From Variovorax paradoxus (GTDB taxonomy: Bacteria; Pseudomonadota; Gammaproteobacteria; Burkholderiales; Burkholderiaceae_C): DNA of 64,000 nt. The stretch is from contig NZ_CP123990.1 in the NCBI RefSeq assembly GCF_029919115.1, positions 1,302,001-1,366,000 on the forward strand, read 5' to 3'. The notes below the pieces were generated by a model. That model had not been told where the DNA came from. It did not search any database and was given only the letters and a program-made list of their open reading frames with translations. Shown here in pieces: positions 24,144-32,984 of this stretch. Every line of letters starts with the position of its first letter. Within the stretch, counting starts at the first letter, position 1. The position numbers and the translations under genes are program-made.

Positions 24144-25691
24144 ATGAATATCGTTGATCGCATCGTTGGGGCGGTAAATCCAATGGCCGGCCTTCGTCGC
24201 GCGCAGGCGCGCCGGGCACTAGCGCACTACGAAGGCGCGAAGCCCAGCAAGCAGCGCATGCGGCGCATGGACAACAGCTCGCCCGACACGCTGGTAGGCG
24301 CGGGCGCCGCGGCTGTACGTGCCCACGCGCGCTATCTGGAGCGCAATCACGACATCAGTCGTGGGGCTCTCCGCGTGCTGGTCAACAACGTGGTCGGTCC
24401 CACGGGCATCGGGGTGGAGCCGCAGCCGCGTCGAGCAGACGGCTCTATCCATACCGAATATGCGGCCCTCCTGCGCGAAGCGCATCGCGACTGGCAACGC
24501 AGGCCGGAGGTCACAGGTCGTTATCGCTGGCCGCTCGCACAGCGCCTCACGGCTTACACCTGGCTGCGCGACGGTGAAGCGTTCGCGCAGCAGCTCGTGG
24601 GCCCCGTGCCCTTTCTCAACCACGGCACCCGGGTGCCGTATTCGCTCGAGCTGTTCGAACCTGATTTCGTGCCGCTCGACTATGACGATCCGAGCAAGGG
24701 CGTGCGTCAAGGCATCCAGTCGAACGCGTGGGGCGAAGCGACCGGATATTGGGTCTACAAGGGCGATCCGCGGGACGGGATGACTTTCATGAACGCAAGC
24801 GGGCTGAAATTCATTCCGGCCGAGCGCATGCTCCACACGGCCACCATCGACCGCCTGCACCAGCGCCGGGGCGTTTCAGAATTCGCCAGTGTCATCACCC
24901 GCGGCGAAGACCTCAAGGACTACGAAGAAAGCGAGCGCATTGCCGCCAAGGTTGCGGCTTCGTTGACCGCCTACGTGAAGCGAAACGAGACGAATGGCTT
25001 CAACCCGGAGAACGCGCCGCAACTGCCGCGCGATGCCGAGGGCAACGTGCTCCCCCGCGATCTGCGAATGCAGCCCGGGATGATTCTCGACTCGCTGACG
25101 GTAGGCGAAGAAGTCGGGATGATCGACAGCAACAGGCCAAACCCCAACCTTATCGCCTGGCGCGCAGGACAGCTGCGCGCGTTCTGCGCCGGCATTGGCG
25201 CGAGCTACTCGAGCGTGAGCCGCGACTACGACGGAAGCTACAGCGCGCAGCGGCAGGAGCTGGTCGAGCAGTGGGTCCACTATGCAGTCCTGGCCGATGA
25301 GTTCGTGGGCATGTTCGTGCAGCCGTCGTGGGAAACGTTCGTGCAGGTTGCCCACCTGAGTGGTGTGGTGCCGATTCCCTCCGACGTGGTGCCGGGCACC
25401 GAAGACGATGCCCTCTTCATCGGTCAGAGCATGCCGTGGATCGACCCGATGAAAGAGGCCAACGCGTGGGAGAAGCTCGTGCAGGCCGGCTTCGCGAGCG
25501 AGGTCGAAGTCATCCGGCGCCGCGGCGGAAACCCGCACGATGTCATCGAGCAAGTCGATGCCTTCCGCAGGGATGCAGCAAGGCGTGCGCTGGTGTTCTC
25601 GAGCAACGCGGCGACGCCCGCCAACGTGGTGGCCGCAGCGGGCGCAAAGCCCGAGCCGGAAGAAGAGGAACAAGGCCGGCGCAAAAAATAA
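24144..25691 (+). CDS. Portal protein (lambda GpB family)
   Basis: The portal forms the dodecameric DNA channel at one capsid vertex and nucleates head assembly. The 515-residue protein shows lambda-portal features: RAHARYLERNHDISRGALRVLVNNVVGPTGIGVEP, the DGEAFAQQLV strand and LIAWRAGQLRAFCAGIGASYSSVSRDYDGSYSAQRQELVE. The C terminus is an acidic/basic tail (PEEEEQGRRKK). It overlaps the second repeat copy at its stop codon. Confidence 0.95.
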   Translation: MNIVDRIVGAVNPMAGLRRAQARRALAHYEGAKPSKQRMRRMDNSSPDTLVGAGAAAVRAHARYLERNHDISRGALRVLVNNVVGPTGIGVEPQPRRADGSIHTEYAALLREAHRDWQRRPEVTGRYRWPLAQRLTAYTWLRDGEAFAQQLVGPVPFLNHGTRVPYSLELFEPDFVPLDYDDPSKGVRQGIQSNAWGEATGYWVYKGDPRDGMTFMNASGLKFIPAERMLHTATIDRLHQRRGVSEFASVITRGEDLKDYEESERIAAKVAASLTAYVKRNETNGFNPENAPQLPRDAEGNVLPRDLRMQPGMILDSLTVGEEVGMIDSNRPNPNLIAWRAGQLRAFCAGIGASYSSVSRDYDGSYSAQRQELVEQWVHYAVLADEFVGMFVQPSWETFVQVAHLSGVVPIPSDVVPGTEDDALFIGQSMPWIDPMKEANAWEKLVQAGFASEVEVIRRRGGNPHDVIEQVDAFRRDAARRALVFSSNAATPANVVAAAGAKPEPEEEEQGRRKK

Positions 25692-25717
25692 TCCGGTTTC
25701 TCCCCTAAAAACCGGAC
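25690..25717 (+). repeat. 28-bp repeat, copy 2 (after the portal gene)
   Basis: Near-exact copy of 23859-23886. In this copy the arms extend to an 8-bp stem (TCCGGTTT 25692-25699 with AAACCGGA 25709-25716). It supplies the upstream half of the alternative-hairpin region 25692-25728. Confidence 0.7.
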
Positions 25718-25728
25718 GCCGGTTTTTT
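25692..25728 (+). promoter_or_regulatory. Mutually exclusive hairpins (attenuator-like) between portal and capsid genes
   Basis: Segment 25709-25715 (AAACCGG) can pair upstream with TCCGGTTT (25692-25699), or downstream with CCGGTTTT (25719-25726), forming an 8-bp stem with a 3-nt loop followed by T to 25728. The second form is a typical intrinsic terminator; the first would disrupt it. This is the geometry of an antiterminator/terminator switch. Confidence 0.6.
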
Positions 25729-25731
25729 GAC

Positions 25732-25761
25732 ACTGAGGGCCTCAACACAGAGGCCCTCAGT
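25732..25761 (+). promoter_or_regulatory. 12-bp hairpin covering the capsid-gene ribosome binding site
   Basis: ACTGAGGGCCTC (25732-25743) pairs perfectly with GAGGCCCTCAGT (25750-25761) around a 6-nt loop. The ATG follows 3 bp later, and GAGG in the 3' arm is the only ribosome binding site candidate, so the hairpin would mask translation of the ClpP/capsid gene unless opened. Confidence 0.65.
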
Positions 25762-25763
25762 TC

Positions 25764-27857
25764 ATGAGCAAACCGCAAAACACCTGGTACGCAATTCGCC
25801 GCCGCACAGCCCTCGCCGCAGCCGCGCTGGGTGTTGCAGCCGCAGCCGAGATTTACATCTACGGCGACATCGGAGAAAGCTGGTGGGAGGAAACGGTCAG
25901 CGCCGCCTCCTTCGTTCGTGAGCTGCAGGCCATCGACGCCGATCAGATCACCGTTCGCATCAACAGCATCGGCGGCAGCGTGCCCGATGGCCTGGCCATC
26001 TTCAACGCACTTCGCCGCCACAAGGCGACAGTCACGACGGAAGTCGATGGCATGGCGTTCTCAATTGCGAGCCTCATCGCCATGGCCGGCGACAAGGTGC
26101 ATATGGCCGACAACGCCATGCTGATGATCCACGCGCCGTGGACCTACGCCGCCGGCAACAGCGCCGAGCTGCGCGAACTGGCCGACCAACTGGATACCTG
26201 GGCTGCGGCGATGTCCACGAGTTACGCGGTGCGCACTGGCGATCAGCCCGGGATGCTGGCCCTGCTGACCGATGGCAAGGACCACTTCTACACGGCCGCC
26301 GAGGCGCTCGCCGCGAAGTTCATCGATGCGGTCACCGACCCGATGCCTGTCGCCGCCAGTGCCGCGCGCGACCTCCCGCTCAACCGTTACCGCTCTCTGC
26401 CGGCTGCTTTGCTGGCCGAGGGCACCACCGCGGCGCCTGCCGCTCTTTCCGCTGAAGAGGACTCTATGAAATTCCGTTCCCATGTGCTGCTGGCCGCCCT
26501 CGGCGCTGCCGGCGCAGCTGCGGCCGGCGGCGGAAACGCCGCCGTTCCCGCTGCCCACGCCGCACCTGTCGTGGCTCCCGATGCCGCCGCAGTGCTGGCT
26601 GCCGATCAGGCGCGCCGCTCCGGCATCCGTGCGAGCTTCGCGCGCTTTGCTGCCCAGCCCGGCGTCGCCGATATCCAGCGTGCCTGCGAAGACGATCACG
26701 CCGTGACCGTCGAGGCGGCTGGCGCGCGCCTGCTCGCGCACCTCGCCACCGGCGCAACACCCGTGGCCGGCGCCCATGTGACCACCGTCGAAGACGAATC
26801 CGACAAGCAGCGCAACGCCGCCACGCAGGCGCTGCTCGCGCGTGCCGGTCTGGAAAAGCCGGAGGGTGCGAATCCCTTCCGCGGCTACACGCTCGCCGAG
26901 CTGGCTCGTTCCAGCCTGGCGCGCGCTGGCTTCAAGACCGATGGCATGGACAAGATGGCCTTTATCGGCGCTGCGTTCACGCACAGCACCAGCGACTTCC
27001 CGGGCCTGCTTGCAAACGTGGCGAATAAGTCGCTGCTGCGCGGCTACACCGAGGCTGACGAAACGTTTCCGCTGTGGACCCGCGCCGGCTCGCTCGGTGA
27101 CTTCAAGCCCGGCAAGCGCGTCGACCTCAACGCGTTCCCAAGCCTGCGCAAGGTGGCCGAAGGCGCCGAGTACAAATACGCCACCCTCGGCGAACGCGGT
27201 GAAACCGTGATGCTGGCAACCTTCGGTGAGCTCTTCAGCATCACGCGCCAAGCCGTCATCAATGACGACATGGATGCGTTCACCCGCGTGCCGCGCCTGA
27301 TGGGCCGTGCCGCCATCCGGACGGTTGGCGATCTGGTCTATGCGGTGCTGACCAGCAACCCGGCGATGAGCGACGGCGTGCCGCTGTTCCATGCCGATCA
27401 CGCCAATCTGATGGTCGGCAGCCCAATCACCACCGCGAGCGTCGACGCCATGGGCGCGGCAATGGCAGTGCAGAAGCAAGGCAAGTCGGCGCTGAACATC
27501 GGCCTGAAGTACCTGCTCGTGCCGCGTGCACTGCGCGGTGTCGCCAACGTGGTGAAGGCTAGCGAGTTCGAAGTTGGCGCCGCCAGCAAGAACAACACCG
27601 TTCCGAACTCGGTGCGCGACACCTTCGAAGTCATCTCGGATGCGCGTCTCGATGCCGCTTCGCCGACCGCCTGGTATGGCGCTGCCGACCAGAACGCCAC
27701 CGACACCATCGAAGTGAGCTACCTCGATGGCAACGATCAACCGTACCTCGAGCAGAAGGCCGGTTGGAACGTCGACGGGACCGAGTTCAAGGTGCGCATC
27801 GACGCCGGCGTGTCGCCGCTCGACTTCCGCACCCTCGCGAAGAACGCCGGCGCCTGA
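25764..27857 (+). CDS. ClpP-like prohead protease / scaffold / major capsid fusion protein
   Basis: A 697-residue fusion. Residues ~28-200 form a ClpP fold: the Ser nucleophile region DGMAFSIAS (Ser 100), His 123 in MIHAPW and the ITVRINSIGGSV ClpP-type strand. Residues ~235-400 are an alanine-rich, charged scaffold-like segment. Residues ~400-697 resemble the Mu gpT-type major head protein (LGERGETVMLATFGELFSITRQ followed by INDDMDAFTRVPRLMGRAA). An in-frame ATG at 26466 (residue 235) with GAGGA 7 bp ahead could make scaffold-capsid alone. Fusion of maturation protease and shell protein is known in some phages. Confidence 0.9.
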   Translation: MSKPQNTWYAIRRRTALAAAALGVAAAAEIYIYGDIGESWWEETVSAASFVRELQAIDADQITVRINSIGGSVPDGLAIFNALRRHKATVTTEVDGMAFSIASLIAMAGDKVHMADNAMLMIHAPWTYAAGNSAELRELADQLDTWAAAMSTSYAVRTGDQPGMLALLTDGKDHFYTAAEALAAKFIDAVTDPMPVAASAARDLPLNRYRSLPAALLAEGTTAAPAALSAEEDSMKFRSHVLLAALGAAGAAAAGGGNAAVPAAHAAPVVAPDAAAVLAADQARRSGIRASFARFAAQPGVADIQRACEDDHAVTVEAAGARLLAHLATGATPVAGAHVTTVEDESDKQRNAATQALLARAGLEKPEGANPFRGYTLAELARSSLARAGFKTDGMDKMAFIGAAFTHSTSDFPGLLANVANKSLLRGYTEADETFPLWTRAGSLGDFKPGKRVDLNAFPSLRKVAEGAEYKYATLGERGETVMLATFGELFSITRQAVINDDMDAFTRVPRLMGRAAIRTVGDLVYAVLTSNPAMSDGVPLFHADHANLMVGSPITTASVDAMGAAMAVQKQGKSALNIGLKYLLVPRALRGVANVVKASEFEVGAASKNNTVPNSVRDTFEVISDARLDAASPTAWYGAADQNATDTIEVSYLDGNDQPYLEQKAGWNVDGTEFKVRIDAGVSPLDFRTLAKNAGA

Positions 27858-27921
27858 TGCCCATGGCAGGGCCTCACAGCCCTGCCGGCACAGCACATCT
27901 CAACTTCCTCAAGGAATCGTC

Positions 27922-28245
27922 ATGAAGAATTTTGTTCAAGAAGGTCACGTCCTCGACTACACGCCGGGCTCGGCCGTGGCGTCCGGCGCCGTGGTAGTGA
28001 TCGGCGCTCGCGTCGGGATCGCGGTCGCCGACATCGCTGCCGGCAGCACCGGAGCCCTGCGAGTCAAGGGCGTGGTCGAACTTGCCAAGCTGGCGGCCGA
28101 CGCTCCGGCGCAAGGCGCGCTCCTGTACTGGGACGATGCCAACGATCGGCTCACCACGACCGCCAGCGGCAATACCCTGGCCGGCTATGCCGCCAAGGCG
28201 GCAGGCGCAGGCGCTACCACCGTCTGGCTGCACCTCAACGCCTGA
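27922..28245 (+). CDS. Capsid decoration/cement protein (DUF2190-like)
   Basis: A 107-residue beta-rich protein (MKNFVQEGHVLDYTPGSAVASGAVVVIGARVGIAVADIAAGSTGALRVKGV) of the type that binds the outside of the expanded capsid, taking the place of lambda gpD. AAGGAATCGTC precedes ATG 27922. It follows the capsid gene, as cement proteins usually do. Confidence 0.8.
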   Translation: MKNFVQEGHVLDYTPGSAVASGAVVVIGARVGIAVADIAAGSTGALRVKGVVELAKLAADAPAQGALLYWDDANDRLTTTASGNTLAGYAAKAAGAGATTVWLHLNA

Positions 28246-28249
28246 AGCG

Positions 28250-28546
28250 ATGTCGACGCCCTTCGCCGCCCTTGAAGGCCGCGCCAACGGCGCGGTGCTC
28301 CACCGGCTCGCCAACGCCCTCGCGGTGGTGGGCGGCGTCGATGTGCCTGTGATCTTCGACAAGCCCTACGCGGCCCCCTTCGGTGGGGAAGCCGACGCAG
28401 CGGCGCCCGAGTGCACAGGTCCTGCTTCGGCGCTTGGGACCCTCGAGCGCGATAGCGCACTCTCGATTGACGGCGTGGCGTATGAAGTCGAAACGGCAGA
28501 GTCGGACGGCCTTGGCTTCGTGCGCCTGGTGCTGCGGAGCGCCTGA
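28250..28546 (+). CDS. Head-tail joining protein (FII-like)
   Basis: A 98-residue protein starting MSTPFAALEGRANGAVLHRL; its length, the late beta hairpin (SIDGVAYEVETAESDGLGFVRLVLRSA) and its position after the cement protein suggest a gpFII-type connector. Start ATG 28250, four bases after the preceding stop; end separated by 2 bp from the next start. Confidence 0.65.
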   Translation: MSTPFAALEGRANGAVLHRLANALAVVGGVDVPVIFDKPYAAPFGGEADAAAPECTGPASALGTLERDSALSIDGVAYEVETAESDGLGFVRLVLRSA

Positions 28547-28548
28547 CC

Positions 28549-28959
28549 ATGCTCGCACTTGAACCTGCAATCGTTGCCCGCCTGCGGGCGGAGCTGCCCG
28601 AAACCTGGACCGTCAAGGGCATGTTCTCCGACAGCGGCAGGCGGGAGGCGGAGCTGTTCGCTTCGGTGCTGTTCGTTGACGGCAACGTGCCGGCCAGCGA
28701 TGCGCCTGGCGTGCTGGTGCGGCCGTACTGGGCGATCACCCTTATGGCGAAGCGCAGCGACCCGGACGCGCCTGCGCGTCTCGATGACGCATTCGCCCGC
28801 GTCGTCGGTGCAATGCAGGGTTGGACGCCCGGGCAGATCGCGGGCCGCCCTTGGGAGCGCCTGCTCCTGGCGAGCGTGAAGCCGCCTATTCCCGACAACG
28901 GCCTTGTCGGCATCGAACTCGTTTTCTCCACTTCTGCCCGCTTCGACGGGCAACCCTGA
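28549..28959 (+). CDS. Tail terminator-like protein (Gp37/gpU type)
   Basis: A 136-residue protein with a helix-strand pattern (MLALEPAIVARLRAELPETWTV, LVRPYWAITLMAKRS, LVGIELVFSTSARF) like tail-terminator proteins that cap the tail tube and set its length together with the tape measure. Its position between the connector and tail tube genes supports this. The assignment rests on pattern and order. Confidence 0.6.
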   Translation: MLALEPAIVARLRAELPETWTVKGMFSDSGRREAELFASVLFVDGNVPASDAPGVLVRPYWAITLMAKRSDPDAPARLDDAFARVVGAMQGWTPGQIAGRPWERLLLASVKPPIPDNGLVGIELVFSTSARFDGQP

Positions 28960-28970
28960 AAGGACACCCC

Positions 28971-29756
28971 ATGCCCATCGTGCATACCAAAACGGAACTC
29001 TCGGCCCCGCGTGGCCGGCTGCGTCTCGACATCATGAACGCCCTCGAGGAACTCACGGGTGAAGAGGAAATGGGCAACTGCCCGGCCTTCGTCCTGACCA
29101 TCGACTCGGAGAAGGCCGAAGAATTCTCGGCCGAGAGCGCGGCCAGCGAACTCATCGGTACGCTGACGGGGAAGGTCAAGCGCACTGCCAAGATCACCTG
29201 CAACAACATGAGCATGGCGACCTATCAGCGCTTCCTCGCTGCGACCAGCGAAGTGGTAGTGCAGGCTGCGGTGGCGGTCACGGGCGAACTCCGCGCCGTC
29301 GTGCCCGGCAAGATTTACCAGCTCGGCCAGACGGCGGCCAACCCTATTGGCGTCCGCAACGTCACCGCGGTGACGGTCAAAACCGAAGACGGCACCACGC
29401 CCTTTGTCGCGGGCGAAGACTTCAACGTCGATCCTGAAACCGGCGCGGTCCAGATCGTTGCCGGCGGCGGGATCGTGGCGGGCAATGTGCAGTTCGGCTA
29501 CACGCCCGTGGCCGGTTCGTACACGCGCCTGAAGACCGGTGGCAACACCTCGTTCCTTTCGGCCATTCGCGTGGTCGCCGACAACGCGGCGGGCAGCAAC
29601 AAGGACTGGTACATGCCGCGGTGCAGCCTCACGCCCTCTGGCGACCTGCCCATCGTGTCGAACGAAGTTGAGTTCGTGAAGGTCGAGTTCGACGTTGACG
29701 TTCTCAAGTCCGCCAACGCCGAAGCGGTCTACGTCGGAGGCCGCCCGGTCGCCTGA
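28971..29756 (+). CDS. Major tail tube protein
   Basis: A 261-residue protein (MPIVHTKTELSAPRGRLRLD) whose length, beta-rich pattern and location before the tape measure fit a long-tail tube protein. The C-terminal ~90 residues (GDLPIVSNEVEFVKVEFDVDV and after) could be an added Ig-like lobe, as in lambda gpV. AAAGGA precedes ATG 28971. Confidence 0.7.
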   Translation: MPIVHTKTELSAPRGRLRLDIMNALEELTGEEEMGNCPAFVLTIDSEKAEEFSAESAASELIGTLTGKVKRTAKITCNNMSMATYQRFLAATSEVVVQAAVAVTGELRAVVPGKIYQLGQTAANPIGVRNVTAVTVKTEDGTTPFVAGEDFNVDPETGAVQIVAGGGIVAGNVQFGYTPVAGSYTRLKTGGNTSFLSAIRVVADNAAGSNKDWYMPRCSLTPSGDLPIVSNEVEFVKVEFDVDVLKSANAEAVYVGGRPVA

Positions 29757-29763
29757 CCGAACT

Positions 29764-29793
29764 CACGCCCCCGCCCATTGGCGCGGGGGCGTG
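29764..29793 (+). terminator. 11-bp hairpin between tail tube and tape measure genes
   Basis: CACGCCCCCGC (29764-29774) pairs perfectly with GCGGGGGCGTG (29783-29793) around an 8-nt loop, with no T run. It lies 7 bp after the tail tube stop. It may stabilise the 3' end of the abundant head/tail mRNA or lower tape measure expression rather than stop transcription completely. Confidence 0.5.
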
Positions 29794-29863
29794 GTGACGC
29801 ATGCGGCTTCGCACAGAGGCTCCATGCGCCGCCATCGCCCCATTCACCTGACGCTCCCTCCCT

Positions 29864-32584
29864 GTGGCCATCAAGCCGATTCAGATCCTCATCAACGCCA
29901 AGGACAACGCGTCCTCGGTGTTCGACAAGCTGCAGCAGCGCGTGATCGCCTTCGCTGCGCTGATGGCCGGGTACTTCGGCATTCAGGCCTTTGCCGGATG
30001 GATCAAGGGCGGTGCCGACCTCGAGCAGGCACTCAGCCGCGTGCAGTCGGCCACGGGCGCAACCGCCGCGGAAATGCGTCTGCTGCGCAAGGCGGCTGTC
30101 GATGCTGCGGCAGACACCCGTTTCAACTTCACGCAGCTGGAGGCCGCGGGCGCGCTCGAGAACCTTGCGAAAGCCGGCCTCAGCGTCAAGGATGCGATTG
30201 CCACTTTGCCCGCTGCGATGCAGCTCGCCCGCGCCGGCGACATCGAGCTTGCGGGTTCGGCGGAGTACCTGACCAAGATCGTCAACGGTCTGGGTCTGTC
30301 GTTCACCGAGTCGGGGCGGGTGGCCGACGTGCTCGCAAAGGGCGCCAACGGGACGAACACCAGCGTGACCGGCCTGGCGCAGGCGCTCAGCTACGCGGCG
30401 CCCCTTGCGAACACGCTCGGCCTCGGGCTCGAGTTCACTGTTGCGATCATCGGCAAGTTCGCAGACGCAGGCATCGACGCCAGTCGCGCGGGCACAGCCC
30501 TCAACAGCATCCTCGCCCAGTTCTCCGACCCTGCCAGCAGGTTCCGCACGGAACTGGCCGCGGCCGGGATCACGTCGACCAATTTTGAGAAGGCGCTGCA
30601 CGAGCTGGCCGCGGCCGGGCCGGCGGGCCAGCGTGCTATCGCTGCGGTAGGGCAGGAGGCGGGTCCGGCATTGCGTGCCCTGCTGAATCAGGGTGTCGGC
30701 AAGCTCGATGAGTTGAAGAAGTCGCTTGAGGATGCCGGCGGCAGCGCTGCGGCGACGGCGGCCATCATGCAGGCCAATCTCAACGGCGCGCTAGCGAGCT
30801 TGCGCACGGCGTGGGATTCGGCGACCAACGCACTGGCCACGCCCGTCCTGCCGGTGCTGAAGGAAGGCGTCGAGCAGCTCGCGGGGGCGCTGCGTGCGGC
30901 GGTTGCAGACGGCACCATCGGGCGCTTTGGCTCGGCCATTGCGTCTGCGTTCCAAAATGGCATGAAGTGGGTGCGCGAGTTTCTCGGCACTGTCGACTTC
31001 GCCGCCGTCGCAGAGCGTGCACAAGCCTTCGCCGAACGTATCGGTGTGCTGCTCGACAGCTTCGGGCAGAAGGCGCAGACCACCGGCAACATCGTGCAGG
31101 CGGTCTGGGGTGTCATGGCTGGCGGCGCGAATGTTGTCCTTGCGGCAATGTTCAAGATCGCGGAGGGCATGGCGAACGTTGTCAGCGCCGTGCAGTCGGG
31201 GCTTTCGGCCATCATCGGTGGCCTGGCGAAGATCACTTTCGGCGATCTTTCGACGGCGTTCAAGGCTGCTGCCGAAGAGGTCCGCCAGTCGGCCGAGGCC
31301 ACAGGCGCGGTCGCCGATGCGTTTGGGGAGAAGGCCAGCGAAGCCTTCGACCGCGCGACCGAAGGCGCGGAGCAGGCGCGCGCCGGCTGGGCGGGCCTGA
31401 CCGGCAGCGCCGAGACGACGACGGCAGCGGCCACCAGCAGCGCCGCGGCCTTCACGAGCATGGCCGCCGAGATGAAGGCGGCCGGCGACACGGCACAGGA
31501 AGCCGGCCAGAAGGCCGCCAGCGGCGCCGAAACGCAGCGGGTGAAGGCAGAGGAAGCCCGGGCCACGGTCGAGCGTCTGCGGGCCGAATACGCGCAGGCC
31601 ATTGCGACCAAGAATCTGGAGCTGGCGGCGCAGAAGCTTGATGAGCTGAAGAAGGCGAACCTCGCGGCAGCCAGCTCGGCCAAGGAGAACAGCAAGGCCC
31701 AAGAGCAGGCCGCGCTCGAGATTGCCGCGGCGTTCTCGCGCGCGGGCATCGAAACGAAGGCATCGCTCGAGGTTGCGGCACAGACGGCGCTTCGTGACTT
31801 CGAACTCATTCGTGACAGCGGGCAGGCGACGGCCATCGGGTTGGGCGAGGCATGGAAGCGCGCCGCCGAGGCCGCGATTGCCGCTGGCAACGGTGTGGCA
31901 CCTGGGTGGGTGCAGGCACAGGCCGCCATGCGCGGGTTCGAGGTGGTGCTTGATGGTGCGGGCCGTTCCACGGTCAAGCTGCGCGACGCGCAGAACGATG
32001 CGATGCAGTCGGCCTTCGGCCTGGCCGGCGCGCTGCGCGAGGTCACGAACGCCCGCGAGCGCGACATCGAAACGCGCGAGAAGGCCAACGCCCTGAAGGA
32101 GCGCGAGAACGCGCTGGAGAACAAGCGGCTCGGCCGCGACGCGAGCGGGTTCTCGACCGACAAGAACGGCAAGACCGTGAACGCGGGCAGCGACCTGGGC
32201 ACTCTGACCGGCATCGCCGCGTTCCTGAAGGCCGCCGGCGTCAGCGACGAGAAGAGGGCGCGCGCCATCGCGATGGAGTTCGCCGACACCAAGGGCGACA
32301 TCCCGTTCTTCAACAACCCGGGGCAGAAGAAGTATGCGGACGGCGGCACGCTGAGCATGGCGCTGCTCAAGGCGGCCGAGAAGGAAACCTTCTTCGGCAA
32401 CGGGCAGTCGCCCACCGCCATTCCCGTACCGCAGTCCAACCGCACCGTGAATCTGCACCTCAACCTCAATGGTCGGGACTACGGAACGGTCAACACCGAT
32501 GCCGCCGGTGCGGATGCCATCGAGGATCTGCTCGCGCAGCTCGGCGCCGCGGCTGGCGCCTCTTCCAACCGTCCGGGCAAATAG
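29864..32584 (+). CDS. Tail tape measure protein
   Basis: It sets tail length and is ejected with DNA. The 906-residue protein starts with the typical TMP block: a helical N terminus, FGIQAFAGWIKGGADLEQALSRVQSATGATAAEM and a hydrophobic segment around 330-450, then a long Ala/Lys/Glu coiled coil (~520-720) and a C-terminal KYADGGTL-like region. Start GTG 29864 lacks a strong ribosome binding site. No tail-assembly chaperone gene with its frameshift precedes it; only 107 bp separate it from the tail tube. Confidence 0.92.
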   Translation: MAIKPIQILINAKDNASSVFDKLQQRVIAFAALMAGYFGIQAFAGWIKGGADLEQALSRVQSATGATAAEMRLLRKAAVDAAADTRFNFTQLEAAGALENLAKAGLSVKDAIATLPAAMQLARAGDIELAGSAEYLTKIVNGLGLSFTESGRVADVLAKGANGTNTSVTGLAQALSYAAPLANTLGLGLEFTVAIIGKFADAGIDASRAGTALNSILAQFSDPASRFRTELAAAGITSTNFEKALHELAAAGPAGQRAIAAVGQEAGPALRALLNQGVGKLDELKKSLEDAGGSAAATAAIMQANLNGALASLRTAWDSATNALATPVLPVLKEGVEQLAGALRAAVADGTIGRFGSAIASAFQNGMKWVREFLGTVDFAAVAERAQAFAERIGVLLDSFGQKAQTTGNIVQAVWGVMAGGANVVLAAMFKIAEGMANVVSAVQSGLSAIIGGLAKITFGDLSTAFKAAAEEVRQSAEATGAVADAFGEKASEAFDRATEGAEQARAGWAGLTGSAETTTAAATSSAAAFTSMAAEMKAAGDTAQEAGQKAASGAETQRVKAEEARATVERLRAEYAQAIATKNLELAAQKLDELKKANLAAASSAKENSKAQEQAALEIAAAFSRAGIETKASLEVAAQTALRDFELIRDSGQATAIGLGEAWKRAAEAAIAAGNGVAPGWVQAQAAMRGFEVVLDGAGRSTVKLRDAQNDAMQSAFGLAGALREVTNARERDIETREKANALKERENALENKRLGRDASGFSTDKNGKTVNAGSDLGTLTGIAAFLKAAGVSDEKRARAIAMEFADTKGDIPFFNNPGQKKYADGGTLSMALLKAAEKETFFGNGQSPTAIPVPQSNRTVNLHLNLNGRDYGTVNTDAAGADAIEDLLAQLGAAAGASSNRPGK

Positions 32585-32586
32585 AC

Positions 32587-32982
32587 ATGGCTGCACCCGC
32601 TTTTCACACGCTCGCCGGCCTGCCGGTTCCGCGCGGCATGGTCTGGTCTGATGAATTCGGATGGAGCCGCATCGAGAAGAGTCTCGAGTATTCGGTCACC
32701 GGCGCTGCGTTGATCGATGCCGGCGTGCGCCTGGCCGGCCGCCCGATAACGCTGCAGGGCGAAGTCGAGGCCGGATGGATCAAGCGCGGGGCACTCACTG
32801 CGTTGCAGGCGCTGGCCGACTCCGCTCCCACCGGCACGCACGCGCTTGTGCTGGCCGATGGCCGCAGCTTCTCCGTGCAGTTCGCGCCTGGCCTGCCGGT
32901 GGAAGGCAAGCCCATCGCTCGCCCCGAGTTGCCCGTCGAGAACTACCCCTACGTCGCCACCGTGCGGCTCATCACCGTTTGA
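32587..32982 (+). CDS. Tail-tip-associated protein, 131 aa
   Basis: MAAPAFHTLAGLPVPRGMVW at ATG 32587, 2 bp after the tape measure stop. It has a beta-rich pattern with repeats of short strands (ITLQGEVEAGWIKRGALTALQALA). Position suggests a distal tail component. Not recognised individually. Confidence 0.6.
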   Translation: MAAPAFHTLAGLPVPRGMVWSDEFGWSRIEKSLEYSVTGAALIDAGVRLAGRPITLQGEVEAGWIKRGALTALQALADSAPTGTHALVLADGRSFSVQFAPGLPVEGKPIARPELPVENYPYVATVRLITV

Positions 32983-32984
32983 CC

